Assembly (NCBI GenBank): GCA_014058105.1
Contig: JACGCM010000715.1
Location: forward strand, 3,348,001 to 3,412,000
Source: Kingdonia uniflora
Lineage: Eukaryota > Streptophyta > Magnoliopsida > Ranunculales > Circaeasteraceae
Length of the DNA: 64,000 nt
Direction of reading: 5' to 3'
In this document: positions 34,022 through 45,372 of the stretch, one piece after another
How the letters are laid out: each line of letters opens with the position of its first letter
Numbering within the stretch: the stretch's first letter is position 1
The notes under the pieces: generated by a model
What the model saw: only the letters and a program-made list of their open reading frames with translations
Databases searched by the model: none
What the model was told of the DNA's origin: nothing
Program-made: the position numbers and the translations under genes

Positions 34022-35075
34022 GAATTGTTATTTCCCATCAACACTACTCCATCTTCTAGCAATTTCAAACTATAAAAATAAGCTCTTTCGGGACAAATAT
34101 GATAAGTAGCACCCGAATCTAAAATTTATTCCTTTGTATCCATAATACATGCACTAAAAGTTATAGTAAAAGAGAAGTTTGAATCATTACCTCCCGTTTA
34201 TGTGTCCTGAGCCAAATTCACAGAAGAACTCATTTTTTTTGTTTTCTTCTTCTTGAGCGTGGGATAATCAACCTTCCAATGTCCCGTTTCCTTGTAAAAT
34301 ACGTATTGGTACTTAGTCAAATTATTCTAATTTTCCCCACGACCTGTCGATTTCGATCGAGAGTTGTTACCCAACGGCTTCTTATCAGAGGATCTTCCTC
34401 GAACCACTAGTACATTGGATGTAGACTTGTCGGTCTCACGTTTCTCCTTTCTCTGGTACTCATGGTTAACTACGGCCGTAGTCACATCTGTGTACTTCAA
34501 AGAACTCTTCCCATAAGTTATCGTAGTGAGAAAGTGTTCAAATTCTTCTGGAAGTGAGTTCAAGAACAAGAGAGCTTTATCTTTATCCCCAACTACCTTT
34601 TCAAGATTTACTAAGTCGGCCAACAACTTAGTAAAGTCATTGAAGTGCTCGGACATACTAATCCATTGCCTCATAGTGAAGCGATAAAGCTTTATCTTGA
34701 AGTGGAGTCGATTTTGGATGCTCTTTACCAAGTACTTCTCCTCTAGTATCTGCCAAATTATTTTTTTGCGGAAGTTTCATTCATCACAAGGTCTTTAATG
34801 TCTTAAGCAATACAAGATCGAATTTGGCCACAAGCTCTCTTATTCATCTTCCGCCATACACTCTCCTCAATGTTAATCGGCTTGCCCTCCAATACCTCGT
34901 CCAAGTCTTGTTGACTTAGGGCATCAATAACTTTGCATCTCCACATGCTAAAGTGATTTGTGTCATTGAATTTTTCAACTTCAATCTTTGCATTGTTGAA
35001 CATCACCATTGTATTTCTTTTCGGGGCTGAAGAACTAGCTTCAACTTCATCTCTCATGTTTCCCCCAATTTTCAT
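34022..35075 (-). pseudogene. copia gag and start of protease (Tork-like element)
   Basis: Gag starts at ATG 35075 (MKIGGNMRDEVEASSSAPKR), with KFNDTNHFSMWRCKVIDALSQQ. After a break near 34735-34800 it continues with LHFKIKLYRFTMRQWISM, DKALLFLNSLPEEFEHFLTTI and a basic tail. The zinc knuckle region (34250-34320) reads YQYVFYKETGHWKVDYP, so all three cysteines of the CCHC are lost. Protease DSGATYHICPE lies near 34090-34130 after a stop. It cannot work as a single protein. Confidence 0.85.
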
Positions 35076-35152
35076 GAACTAACCAAATCCCAAAAAAAAA
35101 TTGAAATTGAGAAACCCTAAGTTACCTCAAAATTGCGCATAATCGAGGAATT

Positions 35153-35170
35153 GACCTTGCTCTGATACCA
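35153..35170 (-). promoter_or_regulatory. Primer-binding site, initiator tRNA-Met
   Basis: On the minus strand TGGTATCAGAGCAAGGTC follows the 5' LTR end by two bases. TGGTATCAGAGC is the standard complement of the 3' end of plant initiator tRNA-Met. Confidence 0.9.
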
Positions 35171-35172
35171 AT

Positions 35173-35733
35173 TGTTGAGTCGCAAGCCCAGAAGCCACAA
35201 ACTCCAAGTCAATTTGGGTTAGTCACAAACAAACACAAACAAAGAAACACACACAACACCAAGTTTATAGTGGTTTGGAAAATTGCGTATGTCCACTTTC
35301 GAGAGAGAGAGAGAGAAAGAGAGTTTATTCAAGGTCCCAATTACAATCACTCAAACCCAATTAGGATTTCTCGCTCAAGAAATCTCCCAAATAATCTCAC
35401 CAAAGGATTGTCAAAAGGATAGCTCTAAAAGAACTTAGTTTCCCTTTATATACTAGGGAAACTATTTACAATCGCTCATATCTCAAGGCAAGTCAATCCA
35501 ACAAATCTTAAAATTGAGCTATTCTGAAGTCTATTCGAACAGACTATTTGTCTGTTCGAACAGACTATTTGTATTCGTACTTTTATTCGAACAAAAGGTA
35601 CCCAGTGTGGTCTATTTGAATAGAAACATTTTCTGTTCGAACAAACCCAATTTTGTTCAAACGGCAAGGAATCTCGTTCAAACAACTTATAACAATTTTT
35701 GTTCAAAAGTTCAAATACTCAAATAGCTCCACA
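35173..35733 (-). repeat. 5' LTR of Tork-like element
   Basis: 561 bp, TGTGGAGCTATT to CTCAACA on the minus strand. The promoter TATA box (TATATAAAG) is at 35444-35452. U3 contains the 12-bp palindrome CTGTTCGAACAG at 35552-35563 and related TATTCGAA copies. Confidence 0.92.
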
Positions 35734-36128
35734 GCAGACAGACTTGCTCTACTTGATGTCAAGGATCAAATAACTAGTAATCAATCTGAGAGTATTGGCA
35801 CCGTAAAACGGTTGGTTACATTTATGTGACTAATTGACATAAACTAGTTATGTTGTTATCGTATTCAATATGAAACTGTGCTTTTCTTTGTACCATGAAT
35901 CTTGAAAGCAACAACTTTCAAAGTAAAATTCCTGGAAGTCTAAGCCGTTGCCAGTCTCAAAATAATTTGATTATGCAAGCAAGCTTGTGGGAACTTAAGT
36001 ATCAGACAGAGCTTGAAATACTAGGCATTTCGAATTCAACCACCAAATTGCAGGATGCATCGTTCCTCCGTTTATGCTATGACGTTATCAAAATGTTTTT
36101 AGTTGTAGACTTGCAACAAATGAGCTAA
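35734..36128 (+). pseudogene. LRR receptor-kinase fragment, right piece
   Basis: This continues the frame broken at 30098: DRLALLDVKDQIT then a stop near 35830. After a gap, 35895-36128 reads MNLESNNFQSKIPGSLSRCQS, one leucine-rich repeat of the LxLxxNxFxxxIPxSL type. No further repeats, transmembrane or kinase domain are present. It is a short remnant of an immune-receptor-like kinase gene. A related N-terminal remnant lies at 44760-44960. Confidence 0.6.
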
Positions 36129-36188
36129 AAGGACCCTTCTTCCCTACACAATCTAATTAGGTCACACATTAGCAGGCTAAGACTTGAA

Positions 36189-36415
36189 TGTTGGATACCA
36201 AGCTAATCTACTAAGCACATACACGGAGATGAGAGAAAATAGAGAGCTTGATATTAATATTAACCATAAGGTTTATTGTAAGTTACAATATTGAACCCTT
36301 ATTGGGATATATATAACTCTCTATAAACCCTAGCCATATGTGCCTATTAGGAGTCCATTAGAGACACCACAACCCAGCTGGGTTCTCTTCTTTGAGCCGG
36401 ACCCAACTCCTAGCA
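36189..36415 (-). repeat. 3' LTR of Ale-like element B
   Basis: 227 bp. The minus strand starts TGCTAGGAGTTGGGTCC and ends GGTATCCAACA. The polypurine tract CCCCAATGAGGAG lies next to it at 36416-36430. Confidence 0.88.
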
Positions 36416-36629
36416 CTCCTCATTGGGGTGTTTTATACCAGAATGACTTGACTCGTTAAAACCTCTGCCTAGCAAAACCTTCTTGGGCAAAAGTTGTACA
36501 AGGAAAGAGTATAATCCTATGCCCTGTATGGGTTGTGGACGCGTATACGTTGCTTCATCAAAACCTATAGTCAGTAAAATCCCTTAGGACAAAAAATGTA
36601 CTATCAGGAAAAGGTGTACAACACGCATG

Positions 36630-37560
36630 TGTTCACGTCAGGCCAAGAATACTCCCCCTAACGTTGATCTCCCCGAAATCTATCGCCTTGAGATGTATCT
36701 CCCCGAGATGTTAATGAATAAAAAATTTAGCATGCCGATTCCGTTAACCATCTTCTTGAACGTAGGTAGTGCAACAGTCTTTGTGAATAGGTCTGTTAAG
36801 TTCTCTTCTTAAATGTTTTGAACAACATCAATCTCATTCGCCTTCTGTAATTCAAAAGTATGGAAGGACTTCCTGTCGCCTTTGATGAAATTGTCATTGA
36901 CTTCAAAGATATAAGCCGAGTTGTCTTCATACAGAGTCAATGGTTTATCTTGGATAGAGCATGTCACAACTTCAGTTAATGTGATGTATATTGGAGTGTA
37001 ACCATCATTTTCTGCCAACTTCCTGAAGTGCAAGAATTTCCTCGTGGTTCAAAGATGTAACAAACGTCGTCTGCTTCATCGATCTCCAAGAATTCGTTGT
37101 ATCTCCATACATAAACATATAGTCCATCTGACAATGGCCTCTATGTAGGTCTAACAGGTATCTTGCATCGGCGTACCCTATAATTTTACGTTTACCATTT
37201 TTTGAGTAGAATAAACCCTATTTTTGTGTCGATTAGATACCTCAGAATGTGTTTGATCTCATTCCAATGTCTTTGAGTAGGAGCATAACTATGATAAGTC
37301 AAACAATTCACTGCAAATGAGTCACCAGGTCTAGTATACCTAACTAACTATATCAAAGTACCTCCTAAATATGGCACCTCGTCCCTATGAGTTTCTCCCC
37401 CTATTAGGATGGCGAAAGATATCTTTATCCACATCTAAGTGGTGGATAAATAAGCGACTTAGCACCGTATGCTGCATCCATACCGAAGTCATAGATAATT
37501 ATCTCGATATATATCGATGGGTGTACAAGTATGCCACTACCAAGATGTTCGATCTATAAA
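36630..37560 (-). pseudogene. copia RNase H remnants (element B)
   Basis: Minus-strand fragments read HFRKLAEND, KPLTLYEDNSAYIFEVNDNFIKGD and FHTFELQKANEIDVVQ (36809-37033), equivalent to LYEDNAACIVQ...HELQKMNEIDFVQ in element A. Further upstream, parts matching the HWNEIKHILRYLI region lie near 37230-37270. Many stops are present. Confidence 0.72.
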
Positions 37561-37800
37561 TCGAGACAATACTTAGTTTTCCCAAAGTAGTCGGCAGCTC
37601 TCGCAATCTTCCCCGGGGTTCTGATGATATCCAAATTATTTAGTACATTGTCGGCGGCTCTTGTAAGTTCCCGGCCTTCAAATACTTAGTCAACTTACTA
37701 TGTCACATGGTCCCTGGTTGGTTCAAGCTAACAGTAACTTATCTAGTTTTATTACGTACACACCTCGTGTGTCGGGCTTAATTGCTTCCAGAAGCTTATA

Positions 37801-37827
37801 CCCCCCCCCCCCCCTCCCCCTCCCCCC
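37801..37827. repeat. C-rich homopolymer tract
   Basis: A run of 14 C followed by T-interrupted C blocks lies within decayed RT sequence. It may be a real slippage expansion or an assembly weak spot. Confidence 0.8.
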
Positions 37828-37829
37828 AG

Positions 37830-38060
37830 TAGCTTTATGTAGATATTTGTATCTACTTTCTCATATAGATACGCGGTAACCACTTAAAACGCATGTCTAA
37901 CTTGTCCTCGACAACTGACAGACTGGTCAAGTACCATAACATTAATTGGAGAATAGATGATCTCATCGTAATCGATGCCAGGTCTCTTAGAGAATTCTTG
38001 GGCAACTAGTATTGCCTTGACCTAATTATCTCTCTTAGTTAATTATGTTTTCGTACCATT
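37830..38060 (-). pseudogene. copia reverse transcriptase remnant (element B)
   Basis: The minus strand reads ILVAQEFSKRPGIDYDEI and, after frame changes, TAYLYEKVDTNIYIKL, matching the AYLYGKLDTDIYMKL box of element A. No YVDD box is seen. Confidence 0.7.
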
Positions 38061-41000
38061 CCTTTTTGTAACTGACAGGCTCTATGGCATTATTTTAGAT
38101 TATGCTAGCAAGCTGAGCTTCATTTGGATTCCAGACACCCACTTTGGCTAATTTATAACAACACACAGTCATTTACAATAAGTTATAAATTCTCATCTTT
38201 GATGGCGATCACAGTAGCGACTGTGAATACCTTGTCGACAAATCTTTATTGAACGATCCTACGTTGTGCCATTACAGACTTATATTAAATCAAGATCTCC
38301 TTATTATCATACGTATATGCCACCTCGGGCTTTTCTCCTAATGTATCAATTAATCGCGTATCTACTTTTGCCTCGTCGATGGGTGGTTCCATCCCCGATG
38401 AAACGACTACACCATTAGTCATATTTGTCCCTTATTTTGCCGCTCCCCATCTCATAATACTTTCTTCCAATAGTGTTCCGTATTAAACGCGAGCATTAAA
38501 TTCATTTGTAGGATGCATACTAATTCCCCTGGAACATTCAGTTGTGTAGGTGCATTATTTGCATGTACATACACCTACGATACTTCAACATGGTCTATGA
38601 ATTTGTCTACAATTTATTTGCAATGACCTGTCGCAAGTGTAGAATCCGCTAAACCTTATTGTCACTTAACTTATGCAAAAGGATCTAGATGAGACAACGA
38701 TAGTATTTTCCAACTAATCTTGGAAATATTCTCAGCATTGACTGTCATATCTCCCCCCAATGTTGGGAATATCATCTTATCAAAGTAAAAATCAGCCCTA
38801 CAATATATATATCATCAGTGGGTTTTAAATATCTAGTGATACATGTGAATCATAACCTACATAACACCAGACTGACGTTGGGGACCCAACTTCATGTATT
38901 ACAGAGATGTCTACGACACCTGCACGCTCATAGACATGTGCACAAAAGGGTGATACTGGGATCCTACCCAATTACTAGTTACTTTAGGAAAGCTTTGATG
39001 ATTTGTTATCAGATGAATCCTAATCAGTGTTACGGGGGGCAAAAATGCATAACCCTGGGTGACATTGGGATCCCACCCAATTACTAGTTACTTTGGGAAA
39101 GCTTTGATGATTTTCTATCGAATGAATCCTAATTAGTGTTGTGAGGACCAAAATGCATAACCCACACACTAGCCAGAAGCTGTAATTGTAATAACAGTAG
39201 CTAGACATTTTGCCTCAATTACTTGATTAGATTATTCGCCAACCCGAATTGGATATGCAATGGGGTACTCTCGATGCTCAATCATCTATCCCATCATTAG
39301 CGGTAAAATAATTATCAAAAGCTTGTGAGTCAAACTCCTAAGCTCTGTCAAGTCGTATCGACTTGATCGATCAATCCAAGAATTAAGTCTGCGATTGAAT
39401 GATTTAAGTGAGAAGTCGTGTTAACGTTGAATTCCTAGTTATTAACAATAGAAAAACGTAATACCATCTCCTAGATGCATCTATTATGATCATAAATACT
39501 CAAGTGGGCCATTATGTGGGTGGATAGGTCCATGTGTGTCTCCATGGATGTGTTTGGAAAAAATGTTGGAGATCTCATTCCACCTTGGTTATACTAGGAT
39601 GAATAATAGACTTTCCTTGAAAGCAATCATTACACGTACACTCTATGGATCTTCTCCCCTTTGAAGGAAAGTCGAAATGTATTCCTGATAATCCTCCTCA
39701 TTATCTCGGATGAGTGTATTGGAAACCATTCCAATAGCGTGTTCTAACCTTTAGACATGGAAGTACTGCACAGAACATGGCTGCCATTTTCTCATATCAT
39801 CTTTACGTGATAACCATTATCATGTATATCCCTACAACTTAGTAAAATCCGGCTGGATTTACTAGTATATAAAGTGGACTGGATACCTTGTATCGTACCG
39901 TTAGGGAATAATAGCTGACACTCTCAGTGCCTTCTATCATGTCGATCGTGCCACTAATAGTCGTGACATCCCCGATGCACAAGGCCAGTGACAAGAAATA
40001 TGTTCATATTTTAAAATGATCGAGTGTGTGGTACAACTGTCTCTTAAACATGTGTCATCAATTATCCGATTATCGATTAAATGCTCTAGGAGCGGGTTGA
40101 TCCATATGGCATGTTGTATATTGTATATCAACTATCATACATGGAATTTAACTACTTTACAAGCATAAATTCATGGAAAAATCAGCGAACAATCTCATAG
40201 ATGTGATACCGATTCAGTACATGTCACGAACATTCCATTAAACTAAGCAATGAAGAGTTCCCAACTCAGTCAATAATAATATTAATAAAGCAAAACTACT
40301 AATATGCAACGAGTAAAGTTGGTACTTGGCAATATTCTCTAGGTGACATTATTCATCTACTGAAAATGTGTTACTGATCACTCTTAGAACTTGATCCAAA
40401 AGTTGCATTAGTATCATGGGAGAACACCAATGCCGCAAAATCTGCCATAGCGGGGTATGGGTCAACTGTGATTACGTGATAAGTCCGGGGACGATCTCAC
40501 TTGGATTGTCTAGGATGCCTTGCAATCCTGCGTTCAGTACCCGACTATCTCGTATCCAATTTCGAATTTTCTTTTTCTATTTTGGTCTATTAGTGAACTT
40601 CTTGCTCCCCTTGCCTCTGGTTACTGATGGCTAGAATTTTAATTATGTCGTTGTTATCACCTTTTGTCTATCCACGGCTGCAACCCTGTCCGCAAGTTCT
40701 TGTCACTAAACCCAACATTGTACGACCCCGGCACATGCTTACTCTTAGTAGGCATAAGCTAGTCATTGTTTTACTCAAAAATGAGGAAAACTTGAATCAG
40801 GTCTTCGTACGCAGTGAACTATCAAATATTGCCTTGGAAACGCAATATTTAAACGTAGAAAGTTAACATAATATTCCTAATAGTTATGTCTACCTCAACT
40901 ATTTCTCTACATAACATCATAGCGAAGTTGCACTACCGAATAAAAATTCTGCTCCAGTCATACAATACTAGAATAGTATAGGGTAATCCATTATCAGGTC

Positions 41001-41200
41001 TTCCTGAATATGGGGGAGAAGGTGTAAACAAAGCTCCTACTTTGTCAATCAGAGACTCATTATTCTTAACAATAGTCTTGTTCATATTCTGCAGTAGCAG
41101 ATGGATTTCAATATTTATACAGGTCAGGTTTATTAGGAGGCACTCAATGTTCTGAGTGCTGCCAACATCTGTTATGTATGTAGATCAATACCAGTAGTAG
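38061..41200 (-). pseudogene. Decayed integrase, protease and gag region (element B)
   Basis: No long frame survives. Blocks at 38690-39420 and 39560-39780 match integrase-region sequence of element A (20080-20990), and 40980-41180 holds a possible gag start (TQNIECLLINLT). Repeats of the 38930-39180 type (two related copies with 'cctacccaattactagttac' and 'cccacccaattactagttac') show a local duplication of about 120 bp. Confidence 0.5.
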
Positions 41201-43103
41201 TAATTGATAATCATTCCTTACATAAAGGTAATTCATAGTATTCAAGTCAACGATTCCCAATTATTACTTATAGGTGAACCTTGTTTATGTCTTATTCCTT
41301 GCATAAGTACATGATTTGCTATTATTATTTGTGGTTCATAGTATATAGCACAATGAAGTACATGATTCTCAATCATTACTTACAAGTTAACCATGTTCAT
41401 AGTTTTATACTCATAAAATTTTATTAAGCGTCAAATCCCAACTTTACCCCGTAAAATAGTTATCTTAACTTTAAAGTGTGTTTTAATAAAGTCTTAGCCA
41501 AGACAACTATTCATAACAACTCGATGTTGTGATCTTTATTCGAACAACTAGGGTGTTGTAATCCCTAAAGTTCTATAGGGTCTATATATTCTAGCCAAAT
41601 GACCCATTTGTTACGAATATGATAGGTATTAGATGTTTAGCAGACAAGTAGTCCTACCCTGAAGTCTACTGAGTTCACAAGATAGGTAGATTAATCATGT
41701 CATTGTACTAACATTCTAGGGTACTATAGGTTGTTATTAGTGTTTATATACCTCTAAATGTTATCAAGTAACATCTAATTGCACCTAGATACATAAAATC
41801 GGTTTATCGGACACTGAGTTTTTATAAATAAAACTAAGTTAATTCCCAATTAATCTCTAATTAATGTCCCCTACATTTAATATGTTTTAGATATGACTCT
41901 CAGTTGTACTCTAAATTAGTTTTGGTTTCGTATTATCTTTGAGCCCCGGTCAGAATAATTAATAACCTAGGGGCATACCATTAATATCTTATAAGCTATC
42001 GTAAGATACTTGATTAGGTATTAATTTTTATTCTTATATATATATTTCATATAAGTTAGTAATGTTTCCTATACAAGGCACTCGTTGCCTAAATAGGTCC
42101 TATCAATAGAAATATAAAAAATTACTAAATTTGACCAAAAATTGGTCTCTTAAAGCCATTTTTAGTGTCTGAACCGATCTAGATCAAGCTCTGGGTCGGC
42201 TGGCCTGGACCTGTGACGTGTACTGCTGCAATATAACCACGTGTCATCACCCTATGAAGAGACGTGGTGGTTGCAAACTGTGACACGTATCACACACAGG
42301 CCTTGCCACCTGTCAACACACATCAGCGTTGACTTTTGGCACGTATCATGCCGCATCAATATGTTTATGGGCCCTGCCACATCAGCATATTGAGGTTCAC
42401 ACTGCCATGTCAGCAGTGGGTCTCACGTGACTTTAAACTGCCACGTAGCCCTGTCATATCAACTTTAACACGTCATCGACTCTGAAAGCCCTGCCACATC
42501 ACCTTGTGGATCCCACATGCCACGTGTTGACAGTGAACCCTACCACGTCTTCACAATAGGTCATACTCTCTGTCATGTCATCAATTTGGATCTAGTCCAG
42601 TTTTGAGTCAATTAAGTCTGATTTTCAAAAATTGGATATGGATCGAGTTTAAAAAACCTAGATGACGTCAACAGTTAAAAAAAAAACATTGACGTTAGCA
42701 TGATCTAATCTACCGTCAAACTTGATTTTTAGACCGTAAAACTGCCTATGTTCACCAATTTCCCATTGACATAGACAATTCTCGACAGAGCATAATATAT
42801 CACTGTGATTGTCATAAAATAGTCGCAATTAATATACAAACTCTTTAATCTAATAGCTAAAACCATCCCTATTTTTGTTTGAAAACAGCCCTCCGCGAGG
42901 GTAAAAAATGGCCAAAATAGGGTAAAATTCGTAATAAAAAATGGTCTTAATTTCTACAATCAAATCTAGTATCCTATACAAGATCAATGCATTAATACCA
43001 CCCAAAACAAAAAATTGTAAAAGAAAATTTACCTCCCCGTAACGCACAAAAAAAAATCGTTTCTTATAAAGCTTTTTCTTCATTGATCCACTTGCTCTTG
43101 TTC
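41201..43103 (-). other. Untranslated leader with ACGTG-rich part (element B)
   Basis: About 1.9 kb between gag remnant and 5' LTR. Bases 42215-42560 contain many CACGTG/ACGTG/CACGT cores (for example CCACGTGTCA, GCCACGTGTT). Bases 41400-41530 match 17880-17990 of element A in reverse. Confidence 0.65.
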
Positions 43104-43118
43104 TCGATGCTGATAACG
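43104..43118 (-). promoter_or_regulatory. Primer-binding-type motif (element B)
   Basis: The minus strand reads CGTTATCAGCATCGA right after the 5' LTR end, the same motif as at 16355-16369. Confidence 0.6.
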
Positions 43119-43360
43119 TGTTGAATACCAAACTAATCTACTAAGCAATCATACACATACAGATAGAGATGAGAGAAAATAGAGAAATTGATATTTATAT
43201 TAACTCTGAGGTTTGTTGTAGATTACAATATTGAAACGGGATATATATCTCTCTGTAAACTCTCCTCATAAACCTTCGTTATATAGGCCTCTTAGGAGTT
43301 CAGTAGAGACAACCCAACCCAGTTGGGTTCTCTCTTTTGGGCCGGACCCAACTCCTAACA
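43119..43360 (-). repeat. 5' LTR of Ale-like element B
   Basis: 242 bp; the minus strand starts TGTTAGGAGTTGGGTCC and ends GGTATTCAACA. The first 17 bases are identical to those of element A. Confidence 0.9.
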
Positions 43361-43523
43361 TTGAAGACATAAAATACTGAAACTATAGCAATGCCTCTAC
43401 TAAATATCAAAAAAAAAAATTAAGGTAAGCCGGTTTTTTTGGAAGGTATACCTTATTCAAGGACAAATACATTATACTAGACACGATTCAGACCTCCAAT
43501 TAAAAAGGTAAAGCTCCAACACT

Positions 43524-43667
43524 TTTTCTTTCTTTCTTTTTTTTTTTTTTTTTTTTTTTTTAAGCCAATTTTATATAGGGATCCGTAACCCACCCCATGG
43601 GGTTTCGAACCCACGACTCCTCACTTGGTGGAGGGTCACAACCACCACTGGCCAAGAGCCCAAGGGT
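43524..43667 (-). mobile_element. tRNA-type SINE, copy 2
   Basis: Minus-strand order: GGGCTCTTGGCCAGTGG (A-box-like), GGGTTCGAAACCCC (B-box), a middle part GGATCCCTATATAAAATTGG, and a long poly(A) tail (the T run at 43538-43561). The target duplication AAGCTCCAACACT flanks it (43511-43523 and 43668-43680). It is the same family as 29835-29982. Confidence 0.88.
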
Positions 43668-43680
43668 AAGCTCCAACACT

Positions 43681-44759
43681 GTTCAATAGTCTGTTATGCA
43701 AAATAAGATACTAAAGATAAGAGCTCATTAAGATGTGAATTGTATAACAACACTACAACTGTCACATAAGATACTAGAGATGTAAAATATACAATAGTAC
43801 AACAGCTGCCCCATAAGCTAAAACTATCTCCAAAAGACGCACACAAACGGAAGCTACGACCAAATCGGGAGCTCAAGGCTCAGAGAACTCCTAATCCTCC
43901 AGGATATCCTCCAACACACTATCTGAAAGGAAGGTAAGTCAGGGTAAGCCATAATGCTTGGGAAGTAAGAGAGTTAGATGATCCCAAAGAAGGTTAGACA
44001 ATATCAATGTGGCATGGATAATAGAAGCAACAGACAGTAAAAATTGAATAACCATTACCAAGAAAATATGCATCATAATTATTAGGATCCATAACTGGAT
44101 TGGTAGGAAACATGCATGTCCAGTACCATTCACATAATAGTGTGCATCTCTTCAAAAGAAACTTGGGGAGCAAAATTAGCAATTAAGCCATAGCACAAAC
44201 CGAACCAGAACAGGATCTGTTAACTCAAGTTCAAAGTTTGGTTGACAAAACTATGCAATTTTTGTGTTTTCCGTCTTCCGTCATGCATTACTTATTAATC
44301 CATGTTTCGTCACAAGAATTTAATTCTCTGGTTCTTATCCTACAAAACTACCAGAATTCTTCAACTAGTTCCTGACATGTCCTCGCCCATTAAAACCTGT
44401 TTTGGAAGCGCATAATCCGAATTTAAGCTGTAAATTTCAAATATCTAATAAAATGGAGATCTGGAACTCTTTCCTTCGAAGAATAACGAAGTATCATAAT
44501 ATGTGAGTCCACAGCCTCACTAAAGGAAATCCTAAGTCATACGATTGGGGTTATACTCGAGCAAGAACTCTTCCTCGTTTCAAAAATGAAGAAATGTTTT
44601 ATTAAAATCCTCAAGTTGAAGTTTCTTGTAAGTCCTAAACCTTACACTCTGGATTCTGCAAACACACGCAGGACCTTTTGAATGGCAACTAGTAATCTTT
44701 AAAGCTTTTCAAATATGACCGAAATGATGTCTGTCCTTCCTACCAACACCATCATATGC
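43681..44759. other. Intergenic stretch, no recognised gene
   Basis: A 62-codon minus-strand frame at 43994-44182 (FPTNPVMDPNNYDAYFLGNG) looks protein-like but I cannot assign it. Otherwise nothing is supported. Confidence 0.4.
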
Positions 44760-44960
44760 ATAGATATATTACTATCAATATCAGTCAACACTTCAGGAAA
44801 TGAGAAAAATCGTTTCAGAAAATGAGACAAACAGACTTGCTCTTGTTGAGTAGAAGAATCAAATAATCGCAACTCCCTGAGATAATAAGCTTTGTTGAAC
44901 TATTTGTTACACTTCTGTATCTGGGAAGGAGTTGTACACAGCAATCAGTAAATCTCATAG
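44760..44960 (+). pseudogene. Second LRR receptor-kinase N-terminal remnant
   Basis: The nucleotide sequence TTTCAGAAAATGAGACAAAC with following ACAGACTTGCTCT parallels 30081-30098 plus 35734-35790 (TTTCAGAAAATGAGGCAGAC, then ACAGACTTGCTCT). Stops in all frames show it is decayed. It is a paralogue of the 30049/35734 fragment. Confidence 0.5.
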
Positions 44961-45372
44961 AAACAGTAACTTCTTGCTCAAGCTTAGATTACAATGGTAT
45001 TATGGTAATCAATTCAAAGCGCTGGTTCCTGAGTTCATGCCTAATAGGAATATAGAAGTATGCTAAAAACGATAATATATATAAAAATGATATCATCCAA
45101 AATCAAAAGCGCAAATAGATTAGGGCCACTTGGACCTTATCCAGAGACCTGAGCATAGCCCATGACGTTGCTTCAACTTTGGAATATCTTCACTATCAGT
45201 ACCAAATTGCACAGTCAAACACCAATGTTCATTCAGATCTAAATGCGAGTACATCTGTTTGAGGATAAATTAGGTGCTCATATAACTGATTTTGATCTAG
45301 CAACGTTTCTTTTGCAATCCACTTAAGGTCAAACATGTTTGACCGGTAATTATAAGATGGGAATGGATTCAT

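Larger units (their letters stand above)
30099..35733 (-). mobile_element. Full-length Ty1/copia element, Tork-like
   Basis: 5635 bp, minus strand, flanked by a perfect 5-bp duplication GCAGA (30094-30098 and 35734-35738). It has two TG...CA LTRs of 557 and 561 bp, an initiator-methionine tRNA primer-binding site, gag, protease, integrase, RT, RNase H, a repetitive spacer and a polypurine tract. Motifs such as YVDDMLIACKHKSKI and LGMEIHKDR fit the Tork/Tnt1 side of copia (inference). By eye the LTRs differ at about 10 of the first 120 bases, so insertion is not recent. Multiple stops disable the polyprotein. Confidence 0.92.
36189..43360 (-). mobile_element. Full-length Ty1/copia element, Ale-like (copy B)
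   Basis: 7172 bp, minus strand, flanked by a perfect 5-bp duplication TTGAA (36184-36188 and 43361-43365). LTRs are 242 bp (5') and 227 bp (3'). The primer-binding motif, long leader with ACGTG-rich part, and polypurine tract match element A at 16098-23363, so the two are family members in opposite orientation. The coding part is more decayed than in A. Confidence 0.88.
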
